Of a DNA stretch of 64,000 nucleotides, positions 37,675 to 45,090 are shown one piece after another. A program made the translations under genes and the position numbers. The DNA comes from Pseudodesulfovibrio sp. (GTDB taxonomy: Bacteria > Desulfobacterota > Desulfovibrionia > Desulfovibrionales > Desulfovibrionaceae): positions 1 to 64,000 of the forward strand of contig NZ_JAQUWN010000010.1 of assembly GCF_028692895.1 (NCBI RefSeq), written 5' to 3'. Below the pieces are notes generated by a model. It was given only the letters and a program-made list of their open reading frames with translations. It was not told where the DNA came from and did not search any database. Within the stretch, counting starts at the first letter, position 1; each line of letters starts with the position of its first letter.

Positions 37675-38112
37675 ATGTTCAGATACCCTGATGAAACGTT
37701 CAAGACCAATCCCCCGGCCAAGGCCGTCCTGGACGGCTGCTGGCGCACCTTCGCCGACCTGACCCGCGAGCAGTGGGACGGGCTCGGCTACAACGAGGCC
37801 GTCCCGGCCGTGCGCGAGCCTTACACCACCTACGAAACGGCGTGGGCCAAGGGCGAGGATCTGATCTACCGCGAGACGGTCGTCACTGCGGTTGTGGACG
37901 AGGAGGCCCGGACTACGGCCCTGGCCGATGCGGCCCGCGCCGGGCGCGACCGGCTCCTGGCCGCGTCCGACTGGACCCAGCTCGCGGACTCGGTGCTCGA
38001 CGAGACGGCCCAGGTCCTGTGGCAGTCCTATCGCCAGGCCCTGCGCGACGTGCCGCAGCAGGCGGGATTCCCGACGGCCGTGGAGTGGCCGACGCGGCCG
38101 GAGACGGAATAA
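37675..38112 (+). CDS. Tail assembly chaperone (Phage_tail_APC-like)
   Basis: A 145-residue soluble protein. The N-terminal half reads FRYPDETFKTNPPAKAVLDGCWRTF (in part) and the C-terminal half has the recognisable APC pattern RDRLLAASDWTQLAD and YRQALRDVPQQAGFP with VEWP close to the end. This family lies directly after tail fibre genes and is thought to assist fibre folding or attachment. The ribosome site AAAGGAGG is strong. It is the last gene of the tail module with host-like composition; an AT-richer stretch begins immediately after it. Confidence 0.82.
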   Translation: MFRYPDETFKTNPPAKAVLDGCWRTFADLTREQWDGLGYNEAVPAVREPYTTYETAWAKGEDLIYRETVVTAVVDEEARTTALADAARAGRDRLLAASDWTQLADSVLDETAQVLWQSYRQALRDVPQQAGFPTAVEWPTRPETE

Positions 38113-38288
38113 GGGGGCCGCACGGGCAATTCCAGCATATCAATGGATGGATATTTTATCGATGATTGTTGACAACGCATATGGGAATAGCTAAAACTAA
38201 GCCTCCCAAATGTGGAAAACCATGCTTGCACCGGGCGCGAGCCCAGACGTCAGGCATGAAAGCAGCATGAAATCTACAGGAGGACTCC

Positions 38289-38426
38289 ATGGCATACGTG
38301 GCTGAAGCCGGCTTGGTCATCTCAGGCGCGGTTGCAGTGGCATACGTGTGGGACACCCTTGTCGCCCCACGAATCATGACAAAACGGCGGGAGAGGAAAA
38401 CCTTCACCTACCCGAGCAATATGTAA
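38289..38426 (+). CDS. 45-residue membrane protein
   Basis: A very short gene (stop 38424-38426) with the strongest possible signals: ACAGGAGGACTCC ahead of the ATG and a perfect hairpin terminator after the stop. The protein reads MAYVAEAGLVISGAVAVAYV and then a basic tail (TKRRERKTF). A single membrane helix spans about 8-28. The family is unknown. Position after the tail chaperone in AT-richer DNA suggests a phage-derived small membrane protein (spanin-, holin- or moron-like), but nothing in the sequence proves it. Confidence 0.6.
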   Translation: MAYVAEAGLVISGAVAVAYVWDTLVAPRIMTKRRERKTFTYPSNM

Positions 38427-38434
38427 CCAAAGGG

Positions 38435-38464
38435 AAAGCCAACGACGTTGCGTTGGCTTTTCTT
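38435..38464 (+). terminator. Rho-independent terminator
   Basis: A perfect 10-base-pair stem (38435-38444 with 38451-38460) with a 6-base loop and T-rich tail, directly after the 45-residue gene; it closes the tail-associated transcript. Confidence 0.85.
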
Positions 38465-38490
38465 ATATCCGAATAAATCGTATTATCTAT

Positions 38491-39360
38491 ATGCAAAAAC
38501 GATCTCACAGCCTGTTCAATGATATCTTCGCGGCCTTCCTGGCGTGGGCCATTCTCAAGGGGCTTCAGGTCCTCTTCACCTCCGTCACATCACTGGGCGA
38601 TCTGATCCTGGCTTTTGGCCAAGAATTCTACACGCATTATGATGTCTACTCCATAATCATCTCCATCTCGGCCCCCATCTTGCTGCGCTTCATCCAGCAC
38701 GCTAGGCTACTGCACAGAAACGGCCGCAATGCCGAGGCCATCGGACTTTTCTATTGCAACATGCACGCGGACGAGAGCTCACGTGAACAAAGCAACCAGT
38801 TGCTGCGCAACAAGGGGATGGAGTCAACCGACATCATCATTGTGGGCGCCACGGGCTACAACACTTTCGTCGCCAAGGATTCTCCGCTTCACGACTCGGT
38901 GCGCTCGTGCAAGGGAACGGTTCGCGTCATTCTCGCCTATCCGTTCAGCGAAGGGGTTGCGCGCAGGGCCGAGCAGTTGAACACAACTCCCGACGCCTAC
39001 CGAGAAGAAATCCACAAGACGCTCGCCTACCTTCGCGATCAGCACTTCGCGGCCGCGTGCATTCGAATCAAGATGTACCAGGAGGCCCCTTTCTGGAAAG
39101 CGCTCTTCGTAAGCGATTGCGTGTGGGTGCAACAATACCCGCCCGACCAGCACGTCGCCGATGCCCCCTGCTTCGCCTACTTCAAGCAGATGGACGGGAA
39201 CGGCCTATACATGCACCATTACCGGCGATGGGTCCGGATGTGGAACAGCAGACGGATGGGCGCCGTCGACCTCGATGAAGGCACTGTTTCATTCCGGTAC
39301 CAACGAGCCGATCCGATCACACTGCCTCTGTGGACCGCCCCCGCAGGACCTGCCGATTAA
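38491..39360 (+). CDS. Membrane protein with PLD-like (DUF5919-type) domain
   Basis: A 289-residue protein. Two hydrophobic segments lie at the N-terminus (about 9-32 and 45-70). The cytoplasmic part (about 105-270) begins with STDIIIVGATGYNTF, then LHDSVRSCKGTVRVILAYP, a helix and AACIRIKMYQEAPFWKAL, FVSDCVWVQQYPP and a YRRWVRMW end. This order of strands and the final tryptophan match the DUF5919/PLD-like domain often found in bacterial signalling and conflict proteins; the classic HKD motif is absent. Its codon use and AT-rich upstream region are unlike the neighbours. It follows the tail module, and its stop overlaps that of the cupin gene. Effector function is inferred. Confidence 0.55.
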   Translation: MQKRSHSLFNDIFAAFLAWAILKGLQVLFTSVTSLGDLILAFGQEFYTHYDVYSIIISISAPILLRFIQHARLLHRNGRNAEAIGLFYCNMHADESSREQSNQLLRNKGMESTDIIIVGATGYNTFVAKDSPLHDSVRSCKGTVRVILAYPFSEGVARRAEQLNTTPDAYREEIHKTLAYLRDQHFAAACIRIKMYQEAPFWKALFVSDCVWVQQYPPDQHVADAPCFAYFKQMDGNGLYMHHYRRWVRMWNSRRMGAVDLDEGTVSFRYQRADPITLPLWTAPAGPAD

Positions 39361-39866
39361 CCCCTGGTCAACAGGCGGATGAGCTCCGCGAAGTCGGGGT
39401 AGCGCTCAAGCAGTTCGGCCCGCGAGCCGTGGGCGTAGTCCTCGTACTCGAAACCCGGGGCCACGGTGCAGCCCATGAGCGCGAACGTCCCGCCCGGGAC
39501 CAGGCGCATACCTTGCCAGACCCCGCGCGGAACCACCACCTGCGGCCGCTGGCCCGAGGCCAGGTCCTGGCCGAGCGGCACGGTCTCGCCCCGGCCGTCC
39601 GGGTGCAGACGGAGCATCTCGCACGGGTCGCCCAGGTAGAAATGAAACACCTCATCGGTTTCGAGCCGGTGCAGGTGCGAGTATGTCTCGGGCGTGAGCA
39701 GGTAATAAATGGCCGTGGAGTGACGGCGCGGCGAGCCGTAGCGCAGCGGCAGGACGTTGGCCTCCAGGATCTCCGCCGAGCGGTGCGTCTCCGAAAAGAA
39801 GCCGCCCTCCTCGGGATGGGGCGTCAGCCCCAGGATGTCGATGATCTCGCGTGCCGTGATCTTCAT
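39357..39866 (-). CDS. Cupin-fold protein (DUF985/Cupin_5)
   Basis: A 169-residue small cupin. The N-terminal GLTPHPEEGGFFSETHR and the core YYLLTPETYSHLHRLETDEVFHFYLGDP are diagnostic of the Cupin_5 (DUF985) family, and the C-terminal half (APGFEYEDYAHGSRAEL) fits its length. Histidines in SHLHR and VFHFY could bind a metal; the activity of the family is unknown. It is the last gene of the DMT exporter-slyX-cupin unit (20-base gaps) and has a GGAGG ribosome site. Its stop overlaps the stop of the convergent PLD-like gene. Confidence 0.88.
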   Translation of the reverse strand: MKITAREIIDILGLTPHPEEGGFFSETHRSAEILEANVLPLRYGSPRRHSTAIYYLLTPETYSHLHRLETDEVFHFYLGDPCEMLRLHPDGRGETVPLGQDLASGQRPQVVVPRGVWQGMRLVPGGTFALMGCTVAPGFEYEDYAHGSRAELLERYPDFAELIRLLTRG

Positions 39867-39886
39867 GATCCCTCCGTTCGGTCGAC

Positions 39887-40102
39887 CTAACGACCGTAAT
39901 GGGGCGGCGGCGCGTCCGGCCCGCTGTTCTGTCCCACCAACTCGTCCATCTCCCGGACCTTGCCCGCCATCCGCTCCAGCTTTTTCTCCATGTCCTGGAG
40001 CTGTTGCTGCTGCTCGAAGATGGCGTCGCTCAGCCGCTCGATGGTCCGGTCCTGGAGCGTAACCAGGCTCTCCAGCCGCTCCACGCGTTCCTCCACATTC
40101 AT
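39887..40102 (-). CDS. slyX: SlyX family protein
   Basis: A 71-residue coiled-coil protein of normal SlyX length: a continuous heptad helix from about residue 4 to 55 (ERVERLESLVTLQDRTIERL and on), and the family's C-terminal PPPHYGR ending. The function of SlyX is unclear (named from a lysis-related phenotype in Escherichia coli work). A GGGGGAAG ribosome site precedes the ATG. It lies between the DMT exporter and cupin genes with 20-base spacers, so they form one transcript. Confidence 0.9.
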   Translation of the reverse strand: MNVEERVERLESLVTLQDRTIERLSDAIFEQQQQLQDMEKKLERMAGKVREMDELVGQNSGPDAPPPHYGR

Positions 40103-40122
40103 CTCGCTTCCCCCTGGCCCGT

Positions 40123-41004
40123 TCAGGGCCGGTTGGTCAGGTACACGCCGAGGACGACCATGGTCCCGCCCGTCAGGAGCGACAGGTGGATGGGCTCGCC
40201 CAGCAGAAAAAATCCCATGAGCACCGCGAAGACCGGCACCGTGTTGATGAAGATGCCCGCACGGGACGCGCCGATGATCGCGATGGCCTCATAGTACCAG
40301 AAGTAGGCCAGGCTTGTCGCCAGTGCGCCGAGGAAGAAAATGCACCCCCAGTCCAGGAGCCGGGCGTTGGCCACGTCGGCCGCCAGCCCGTGGGTCAGGG
40401 ACACGGGCAGGAGCATGACCGTGCCGGTGATGCACGACCAGGTCACGGCCGTGAGCGGGGGCATCCGGCGCATGGCCGCCCGGCCGCCCAGGGTGTAGGC
40501 CGTCCAACTGGCCACGCAGCCCAGGATCATCAGGTCGCCCCGGTGCATCCCGCCCGCCAGCAGGGCCAGGGGGTTGCCCCCGGCGATGACCACGGAGACC
40601 CCGGCCAGGGACAGCAGCGCCCCCACCGCACGCACCGGCCCGAACCGCTCGCCCAGGAACACGGCGGCGATGATGGCGATGCAGACAGGGATGCAGGCCA
40701 CGATGAGCGCGGCCCGCCCGGCGGGCGTGGTCTGAAGCCCGGTGAAGAAGAAAAAGCTGTAGGCGAAGACCCCGGTGAACCCGAGGAAGAGGGCAGGCAG
40801 GACCTGGTCGCGCCGCAGGCGCGGCAGCCGCCCCTCGGACCGCCAGACCATGAGCGACAGGCCCAGCGAGGCCACGATGAAACGCAGGGTCGCGGCCGAC
40901 ATGGGGTGCATGGACTGGGCGACGACACGGCCCGCCACCCAGGTGCCGCCCCACAGGGCCATGGAGACGATCAGGAGAAGATAGATGCCGGTCTTTTGCT
41001 GCAT
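40123..41004 (-). CDS. DMT-superfamily EamA transporter
   Basis: A 293-residue inner membrane protein with ten predicted membrane helices in two EamA repeats (1-140 and 150-290). Motifs include ALWGGTWVAGRVV in helix 1, GFTGVFAYSFFFFTGLQ in the first repeat and FLGALATSLAYFWYYEAIAI in the second. EamA proteins export amino acids or related metabolites; the substrate is not deducible. The ATG at 41004 has GGAGG five bases upstream and is preferred over a TTG two codons earlier. It is the first gene of the DMT-slyX-cupin unit. Confidence 0.85.
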   Translation of the reverse strand: MQQKTGIYLLLIVSMALWGGTWVAGRVVAQSMHPMSAATLRFIVASLGLSLMVWRSEGRLPRLRRDQVLPALFLGFTGVFAYSFFFFTGLQTTPAGRAALIVACIPVCIAIIAAVFLGERFGPVRAVGALLSLAGVSVVIAGGNPLALLAGGMHRGDLMILGCVASWTAYTLGGRAAMRRMPPLTAVTWSCITGTVMLLPVSLTHGLAADVANARLLDWGCIFFLGALATSLAYFWYYEAIAIIGASRAGIFINTVPVFAVLMGFFLLGEPIHLSLLTGGTMVVLGVYLTNRP

Positions 41005-41542
41005 GGACAACCTCCGCTTGAACGGCAGGTATAATCGCGAACCGGGCTTTGCGCCACCCTGATTTTCCGATGGAGGCGAACGGCCGAGGCGATGGCTCGC
41101 CCCCCACGTCGCCGCCGGCTCCTGCCGAGGCGAATACTTGATTGCCTGCTCAATCCCAAACTGAAAAATCGGCTATTGTCCGAGCCCGGCTCCGGGCGCG
41201 TCGGTGCTCCTGCTGCAAGGCCATACCCCGCCGTTGCCGACGAGGAGGACCGTCATGTCCCCAAAAGGGGAATGCCATTTCACCGTTGAGGAGCTGGACG
41301 CCGTGCGCAGAAAGCCCGGCGACGGCTTCACCACCTGCGGCGATCCTTCCGCACGCTTCATATGGTGGGCGTACCCCCGCTTTTCGCGCGTTGCGGGCTC
41401 TCGTGATCCGCGAGAGGGCCCGCAACCGCAATCCCTTCCCCACGGTTCGCCCGCCTCGCGCCGCCGACAACTGGAACGCGCGCCGCCGAAGGTCCGTCCG
41501 CCCTTCATCCGGCGCGTCGGGCGGCCGCTTGCCGACGGCCCG
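41005..41542. other. Gene-poor region with an uncertain reading frame
   Basis: No confident gene fills this 540-base stretch between two minus-strand genes. On the plus strand an ATG at 41255 has an unusually good ribosome site (GAGGAGGACCGTC) and its first 45 codons look protein-like (MSPKGECHFTVEELDAVRRK), but the frame then turns into arginine/proline-rich sequence and runs antisense through the cyclase gene. It may be a decayed gene. Confidence 0.4.
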
Positions 41543-42175
41543 CTAGAAGGCGATGCCCACGGCGCGGACCGGACAGCCCTCGCCGTCCGCGATGCGCAGG
41601 GGCAGGCAGGAGAACAGGAAATCCCGCTCCGGGAGCTCGGACAGGTTGCACAGGTTTTCCACGATGACCAGGTCGTGGGCGAAGAGGGTCCGGTGGCACG
41701 GCAGGTCCGGGCCCGGACCGTCGGGCGAGGGCGCGTCCAGGCCGACCCCCTTGAGCCCCAGGCCGCCGAGATAGCGGCAGGCCAGTTCCGAGAGCGCCGG
41801 ATGGCCCGCGAAATATCCCTCCGTGCCCCAGCGCGTCTCCCAGCCGGTGCGGATCAGGACGAAATCCAATCCCTCCATGGCGGAGAGCCCGGCCAGATCC
41901 GCCTGGTCGATGGGTCGCCCGGCCACGCCCGAGCAGTCCGCCACCGCGCCCCAGCCCACGAAGTTGTCCGGGCCCAACCAGTCCAGGCCGGGCGCGTCCG
42001 CGTCCAGGTGGGCCGGAAGGTCCAGGTGTGTGCCGCTGTGGGCGCCCAGATGCAGGGTGGTGCAGGCGTAGCCGTCCCGGTGGACGAACCGGTCGCGGCG
42101 CACGGTCACGGGCTCGTCGCCCGGATAGACGTGCATGCCGGTGCGGATGACGTGGGTCAGGTCTATGACGCGCAT
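41543..42175 (-). CDS. Cyclase/kynurenine-formamidase family protein
   Basis: A 210-residue metal-dependent hydrolase of the Cyclase family (PF04199 type). The metal site HSGTHLDLPAH (His46, His50, Asp52, His56) and the opening RVIDLTHVIRTGM are complete; DLPCHRTLFAHDLVIVENL near the C-terminus is also conserved. Known members open formyl-kynurenine or similar amides. No tryptophan catabolism genes are near, so the substrate is open. A GAGGAACCA ribosome site leads into the ATG. It is transcribed towards the DMT exporter gene but is 540 bases from it. Confidence 0.85.
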   Translation of the reverse strand: MRVIDLTHVIRTGMHVYPGDEPVTVRRDRFVHRDGYACTTLHLGAHSGTHLDLPAHLDADAPGLDWLGPDNFVGWGAVADCSGVAGRPIDQADLAGLSAMEGLDFVLIRTGWETRWGTEGYFAGHPALSELACRYLGGLGLKGVGLDAPSPDGPGPDLPCHRTLFAHDLVIVENLCNLSELPERDFLFSCLPLRIADGEGCPVRAVGIAF

Positions 42176-42237
42176 TGGTTCCTCACGATTATTTTTCAGT
42201 CTCTACATCTATTTGAAATATCATCGTATTGATTAAA

Positions 42238-43332
42238 TCATGTGTTGTACATGGCCAGGTTGGGCCGCCGGACCAGGGGCAGGCCGGGGCGCAGGTGGGT
42301 CCGGGCCGCCTCGCGCACGGCGTCCATGGAATGGCAGGCCAGGAACTTGGACTGGAGGTCGTGGCCGAAGGTGAAGTTTGCCGCGAAGTAGATGGTGAAG
42401 GACTTGAACCGCTTGAGGGCGCGGATGGGGTCGAATCGCCGCTCCAGAGCATCGGCCAGGGCCAGGGCGTAGTCCCGGAACACGGTCTCGCCGGGCCGGA
42501 ACCCTGCCGTCCACTCGGCGAAGAGCCAGGGCCGTGCGATGGCCATGCGGCCCACGGACACGCCGTCGCACCCGGTCTCGTCGAGCATGTCCAGGCAGTC
42601 CTGGGGCAGGACCACGTCGCCGTTGCCCAGGACCGGGATGGACACGGCCTCGGCCACGGCCCGGATGTGCGCCCGGACCGGCGGGCGAGTCCGCCTGTCC
42701 GGGGCCACGCGGGGATGGAAGACAAGGCAGTCCGCCCCTGCGTCCTCCAGCCGTCGGGCCAGGGCCACGGCCGGGTCCACCTCGGGCGTCCAGCCCGTGC
42801 GGAACTTGACGAAGAGCGGGACGTCCACCTCGGCGCGCACGGCCTGGACCACGGCCAGGGCCGCGTCCGGGTCCCGCAGCAGGGCCGCGCCCGCGCCCTT
42901 CTTGACGATGCCGGAGACCGAGCAGCCCATGTTTATGTCCACGCCGAAGAACCCCTCGTCCTCCACCCGGCGGGCGGCCAGGGCCATCTCTCGCGGGTCG
43001 GCCCCCGCGATCTGGCAGACCAGGCGGGGCAGCTCCTCCTCGCGCCAGGTGAACAGGGCGGACATGCGCGGGTTTTCCGTGGGCACGGCCCGGGCCCCGC
43101 ACATCTCGGTGAAGAGCAGGCCGCAGCCGCCGAACCCGTCCAGGACCTCGCGAAAGGCCACATGGCTCAGCCCGGCCATGGGCGCGAGCCAGAGCCGGTT
43201 GGCCACGGTCCGGCCGCCCACGGCCACGGGGCGGGCCAGGAGCCCGGCCAGGCGCGCCATCGGGTCCGTGACGGCGGCCAAGGCCGAAGTCGCGGCGGAG
43301 GGGGCGGACGGCATGGAGTCGGGCGTTTGCAT
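42238..43332 (-). CDS. tRNA-dihydrouridine synthase
   Basis: A 364-residue FMN enzyme of the Dus family, which reduces uridines in tRNA D-loops. FMN-site strand LAPMAGLSHVAF, the catalytic region GVDINMGCSVSGIVKKGAGAALL (in part NMGCSVSG, with the active Cys), the FVKFRTGW strand and VLGNGDVV plus DGVSVGRMAIARPW are all in order. The first 30 residues are low-complexity and may be an upstream extension. DusA/B/C subtype cannot be assigned with confidence. The gene stands alone; the 62 bases to the cyclase gene are AT-rich. The upstream region is shared with copy III of the tail-gene element. Confidence 0.88.
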   Translation of the reverse strand: MQTPDSMPSAPSAATSALAAVTDPMARLAGLLARPVAVGGRTVANRLWLAPMAGLSHVAFREVLDGFGGCGLLFTEMCGARAVPTENPRMSALFTWREEELPRLVCQIAGADPREMALAARRVEDEGFFGVDINMGCSVSGIVKKGAGAALLRDPDAALAVVQAVRAEVDVPLFVKFRTGWTPEVDPAVALARRLEDAGADCLVFHPRVAPDRRTRPPVRAHIRAVAEAVSIPVLGNGDVVLPQDCLDMLDETGCDGVSVGRMAIARPWLFAEWTAGFRPGETVFRDYALALADALERRFDPIRALKRFKSFTIYFAANFTFGHDLQSKFLACHSMDAVREAARTHLRPGLPLVRRPNLAMYNT

Positions 43333-43359
43333 GGGCGCAGTTCAACCCTGTCCGCGCCC

Positions 43360-43490
43360 CCCTGTCAAGCCGCCGAGTTGCGCTTTTTTTACCCGTTTTG
43401 CCCCCTCGCGCGACCGTTTTCCCCGCAGCCGAAAACCCGTGCTATGGTCGCCCGGTTCACGCCGGGACAACCGACAGACGAGGTATCACC
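43360..43490 (+). promoter_or_regulatory. Upstream element, copy III (leader of the gp11-like gene)
   Basis: Aligned with copy II without gaps over the first 36 bases and with one base of slip afterwards (see copy II). It contains the longest TTTTACCCGTTTTGCCCCCT block (43387-43406), also found in copy I. A GAGG ribosome site lies before the ATG. Transcription from it would run divergently from the dihydrouridine synthase gene. Confidence 0.75.
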
Positions 43491-44075
43491 ATGGCATCAA
43501 GCATCATCGAAATCTGCAACAACGCCCTGCTCGACCTGGGCGAGGACGCCATCATGTCGCTCACCGACGGCGGCAAGGCGGCCGGGCTGTGCAACCACCG
43601 CTGGCCCGCCGTGCGCGACGCGGTGCTGCGCGCCCACCCCTGGAACTGCGCCATGGCCCAGGCAGAGCTGGCCGCCGCCGCGGCCGCGCCGCTCTGGAAG
43701 TGGGAGTTCCAGTACGCCCTGCCCACGGACTTCCTGCGCATCATCCGCATCGTGGCCCCGGACGGGACCCTGATCGAGGACTGGGAAATCCAGGGCGGCG
43801 TCATCCTGTGCGACGAGGACGCGCCCATCTTCATCTCCTACGTCCGGCGGGAGACCGACCCCGCCAGATACGACGCCCTGCTGGGCGAGGCCCTGTCCGC
43901 GCGGCTGGCCGCCACCCTGGCCTATCCCCTGTCCGGGTCCACCTCTCTGGCCCAGGCGTACTGGGAGCTGTACCAGAAGAAGCTGGCCGAGGCGCGCGGG
44001 GTGGACGCCCGCGAGGGCGTGCCCGAGTCCGTGACCCCGACCAACTGGCTCCGGGCCCGGACCTCCGGCAACTGA
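43491..44075 (+). CDS. Podovirus tail tubular protein A-like (T7 gp11-like)
   Basis: A 194-residue virion protein. The family's start SIIEICNNALLDLGEDAIMSL, the RWPAVRDAVLRAHPWNCAMA segment (the HPWN block is highly characteristic), and YALPTDFLRIIRI are all present, and the C-terminus ends in a helix with WELYQKKLAEARG. In T7, gp11 forms the ring that joins the portal to the gp12 nozzle. In phages this gene directly precedes gp12; here it lies about 11 kb away with seven unrelated genes in between. It starts behind copy III of the shared element. No other phage gene is adjacent. Confidence 0.85.
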   Translation: MASSIIEICNNALLDLGEDAIMSLTDGGKAAGLCNHRWPAVRDAVLRAHPWNCAMAQAELAAAAAAPLWKWEFQYALPTDFLRIIRIVAPDGTLIEDWEIQGGVILCDEDAPIFISYVRRETDPARYDALLGEALSARLAATLAYPLSGSTSLAQAYWELYQKKLAEARGVDAREGVPESVTPTNWLRARTSGN

Positions 44076-44109
44076 CGGCGGGCGACGCATTCCGCCCGGC
44101 TCCCCGGCT

Positions 44110-44156
44110 CCGCGATTCCGGGCCGCGCGCCTCTGGCGCAAGGCCCGGAATCGCGG
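44110..44156. repeat. Perfect 15-base inverted repeat before zupT
   Basis: Arms 44110-44124 and 44142-44156 are exact complements around a 17-base loop. There is no T-tract. It lies 35 bases after the gp11-like gene and 12 bases before the zupT ATG, so it could end the former transcript or control translation of the latter, which has no good ribosome site. Confidence 0.8.
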
Positions 44157-44168
44157 TATATCCCCCAT

Positions 44169-44999
44169 ATGGACACCTCCACCCTGCTCACAGCCTTCGG
44201 CCTGACCCTGCTGGCCGGGCTCTCCACCGGCATCGGCTCGGCCCTGGCCTTCTTCACCAAGCGGACCAACACCCGCTTCCTTTCCCTGGCGCTGGGCTTC
44301 TCCGCCGGGGTGATGATCTACGTCTCGTTCATGGAGATCATGGTCAAGTCGAACGAGGTCCTGACCGAAGCCCTGGGCAAGGTCGCGGGCCAATGGACGG
44401 CGGTGCTCTCTTTCTTCGGCGGCATCGCCCTCATCGCGATCATCGACAAGCTGGTGCCGAGCTACGAGAACCCCCACGAGATGCACTCCATCGAGGAGAT
44501 CGACGCGGGGAAGGAAAACCTGCCCAGAGACGAGACCCACGACTTCGACAAGCTCAGGCGGACAGGCGTGCTCGCGGCCCTGGCCATCGCCATCCACAAT
44601 TTCCCCGAGGGCCTCGCCACCTTCACCGCCGCCCTGACCGACCCGGCGCTGGGCGTGGCCATCGCCGTGGCCATCGCCATCCACAACATCCCCGAGGGCA
44701 TCGCCGTGTCCATCCCGCTCTTCTACGCCACCGGGGACCGCAAAAAGGCCTTCACCTACTCCTTCCTCTCCGGCCTGGCCGAGCCGCTGGGCGCGCTCAT
44801 CGGCTACCTCGTGCTGATGCCCTTCTTCTCGCCCACCCTCTTCGGAGTGCTCTTCGCGGGCGTGGCCGGGATCATGGTCTTCATCTCCTTCGACGAGCTG
44901 CTGCCGGCGGCCGAGGAGTACGGCGAGCACCACCTCTCCATCTACGGGCTGATCTCGGGCATGGCCGTCATGGCCCTGTCGCTCCTGTTTTTCCTGTAG
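44169..44999 (+). CDS. zupT: ZIP-family divalent metal transporter ZupT
   Basis: A 276-residue inner membrane protein of ZIP type with eight predicted helices. Both metal-site helices carry the diagnostic HNFPEG and HNIPEG motifs (helices 4 and 5), and the loop after helix 3 is acidic and His-containing ([14 protein letters not shown]). ZupT takes up Zn2+ and other divalent ions. The start has no convincing Shine-Dalgarno sequence; a perfect inverted repeat ends 12 bases ahead of it, suggesting post-transcriptional control. A bidirectional terminator separates it from the convergent cstA-type gene. Confidence 0.92.
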   Translation: MDTSTLLTAFGLTLLAGLSTGIGSALAFFTKRTNTRFLSLALGFSAGVMIYVSFMEIMVKSNEVLTEALGKVAGQWTAVLSFFGGIALIAIIDKLVPSYENPHEMHSIEEIDAGKENLPRDETHDFDKLRRTGVLAALAIAIHNFPEGLATFTAALTDPALGVAIAVAIAIHNIPEGIAVSIPLFYATGDRKKAFTYSFLSGLAEPLGALIGYLVLMPFFSPTLFGVLFAGVAGIMVFISFDELLPAAEEYGEHHLSIYGLISGMAVMALSLLFFL

Positions 45000-45022
45000 A
45001 GCACGGCCGACGCCAAAAGACG

Positions 45023-45056
45023 GAGAGGCCCGGAAGGAAAACCTTCCGGGCCTCTC
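45023..45056. terminator. Bidirectional terminator, perfect 15-base-pair stem
   Basis: Arms 45023-45037 and 45042-45056 pair without mismatch around AAAA. It lies midway between the convergent zupT and cstA-type stops; the minus-strand side is followed by a short T-rich sequence. Confidence 0.85.
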
Positions 45057-45090
45057 GGCATGGGGTGGGCTGCGGATTGCAGGGTGTTGT

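Noticed and set aside
41255..42232. Possible plus-strand gene with a good ribosome site at 41255
   Set aside because: Only about 45 codons look protein-like; the rest is low-complexity and antisense to the cyclase gene, so it was mentioned only as a decayed candidate.
31784..44075. A complete prophage
   Set aside because: No integrase, repressor, terminase, portal, capsid or lysis gene, no attachment-site repeats seen, and household genes lie inside the span.
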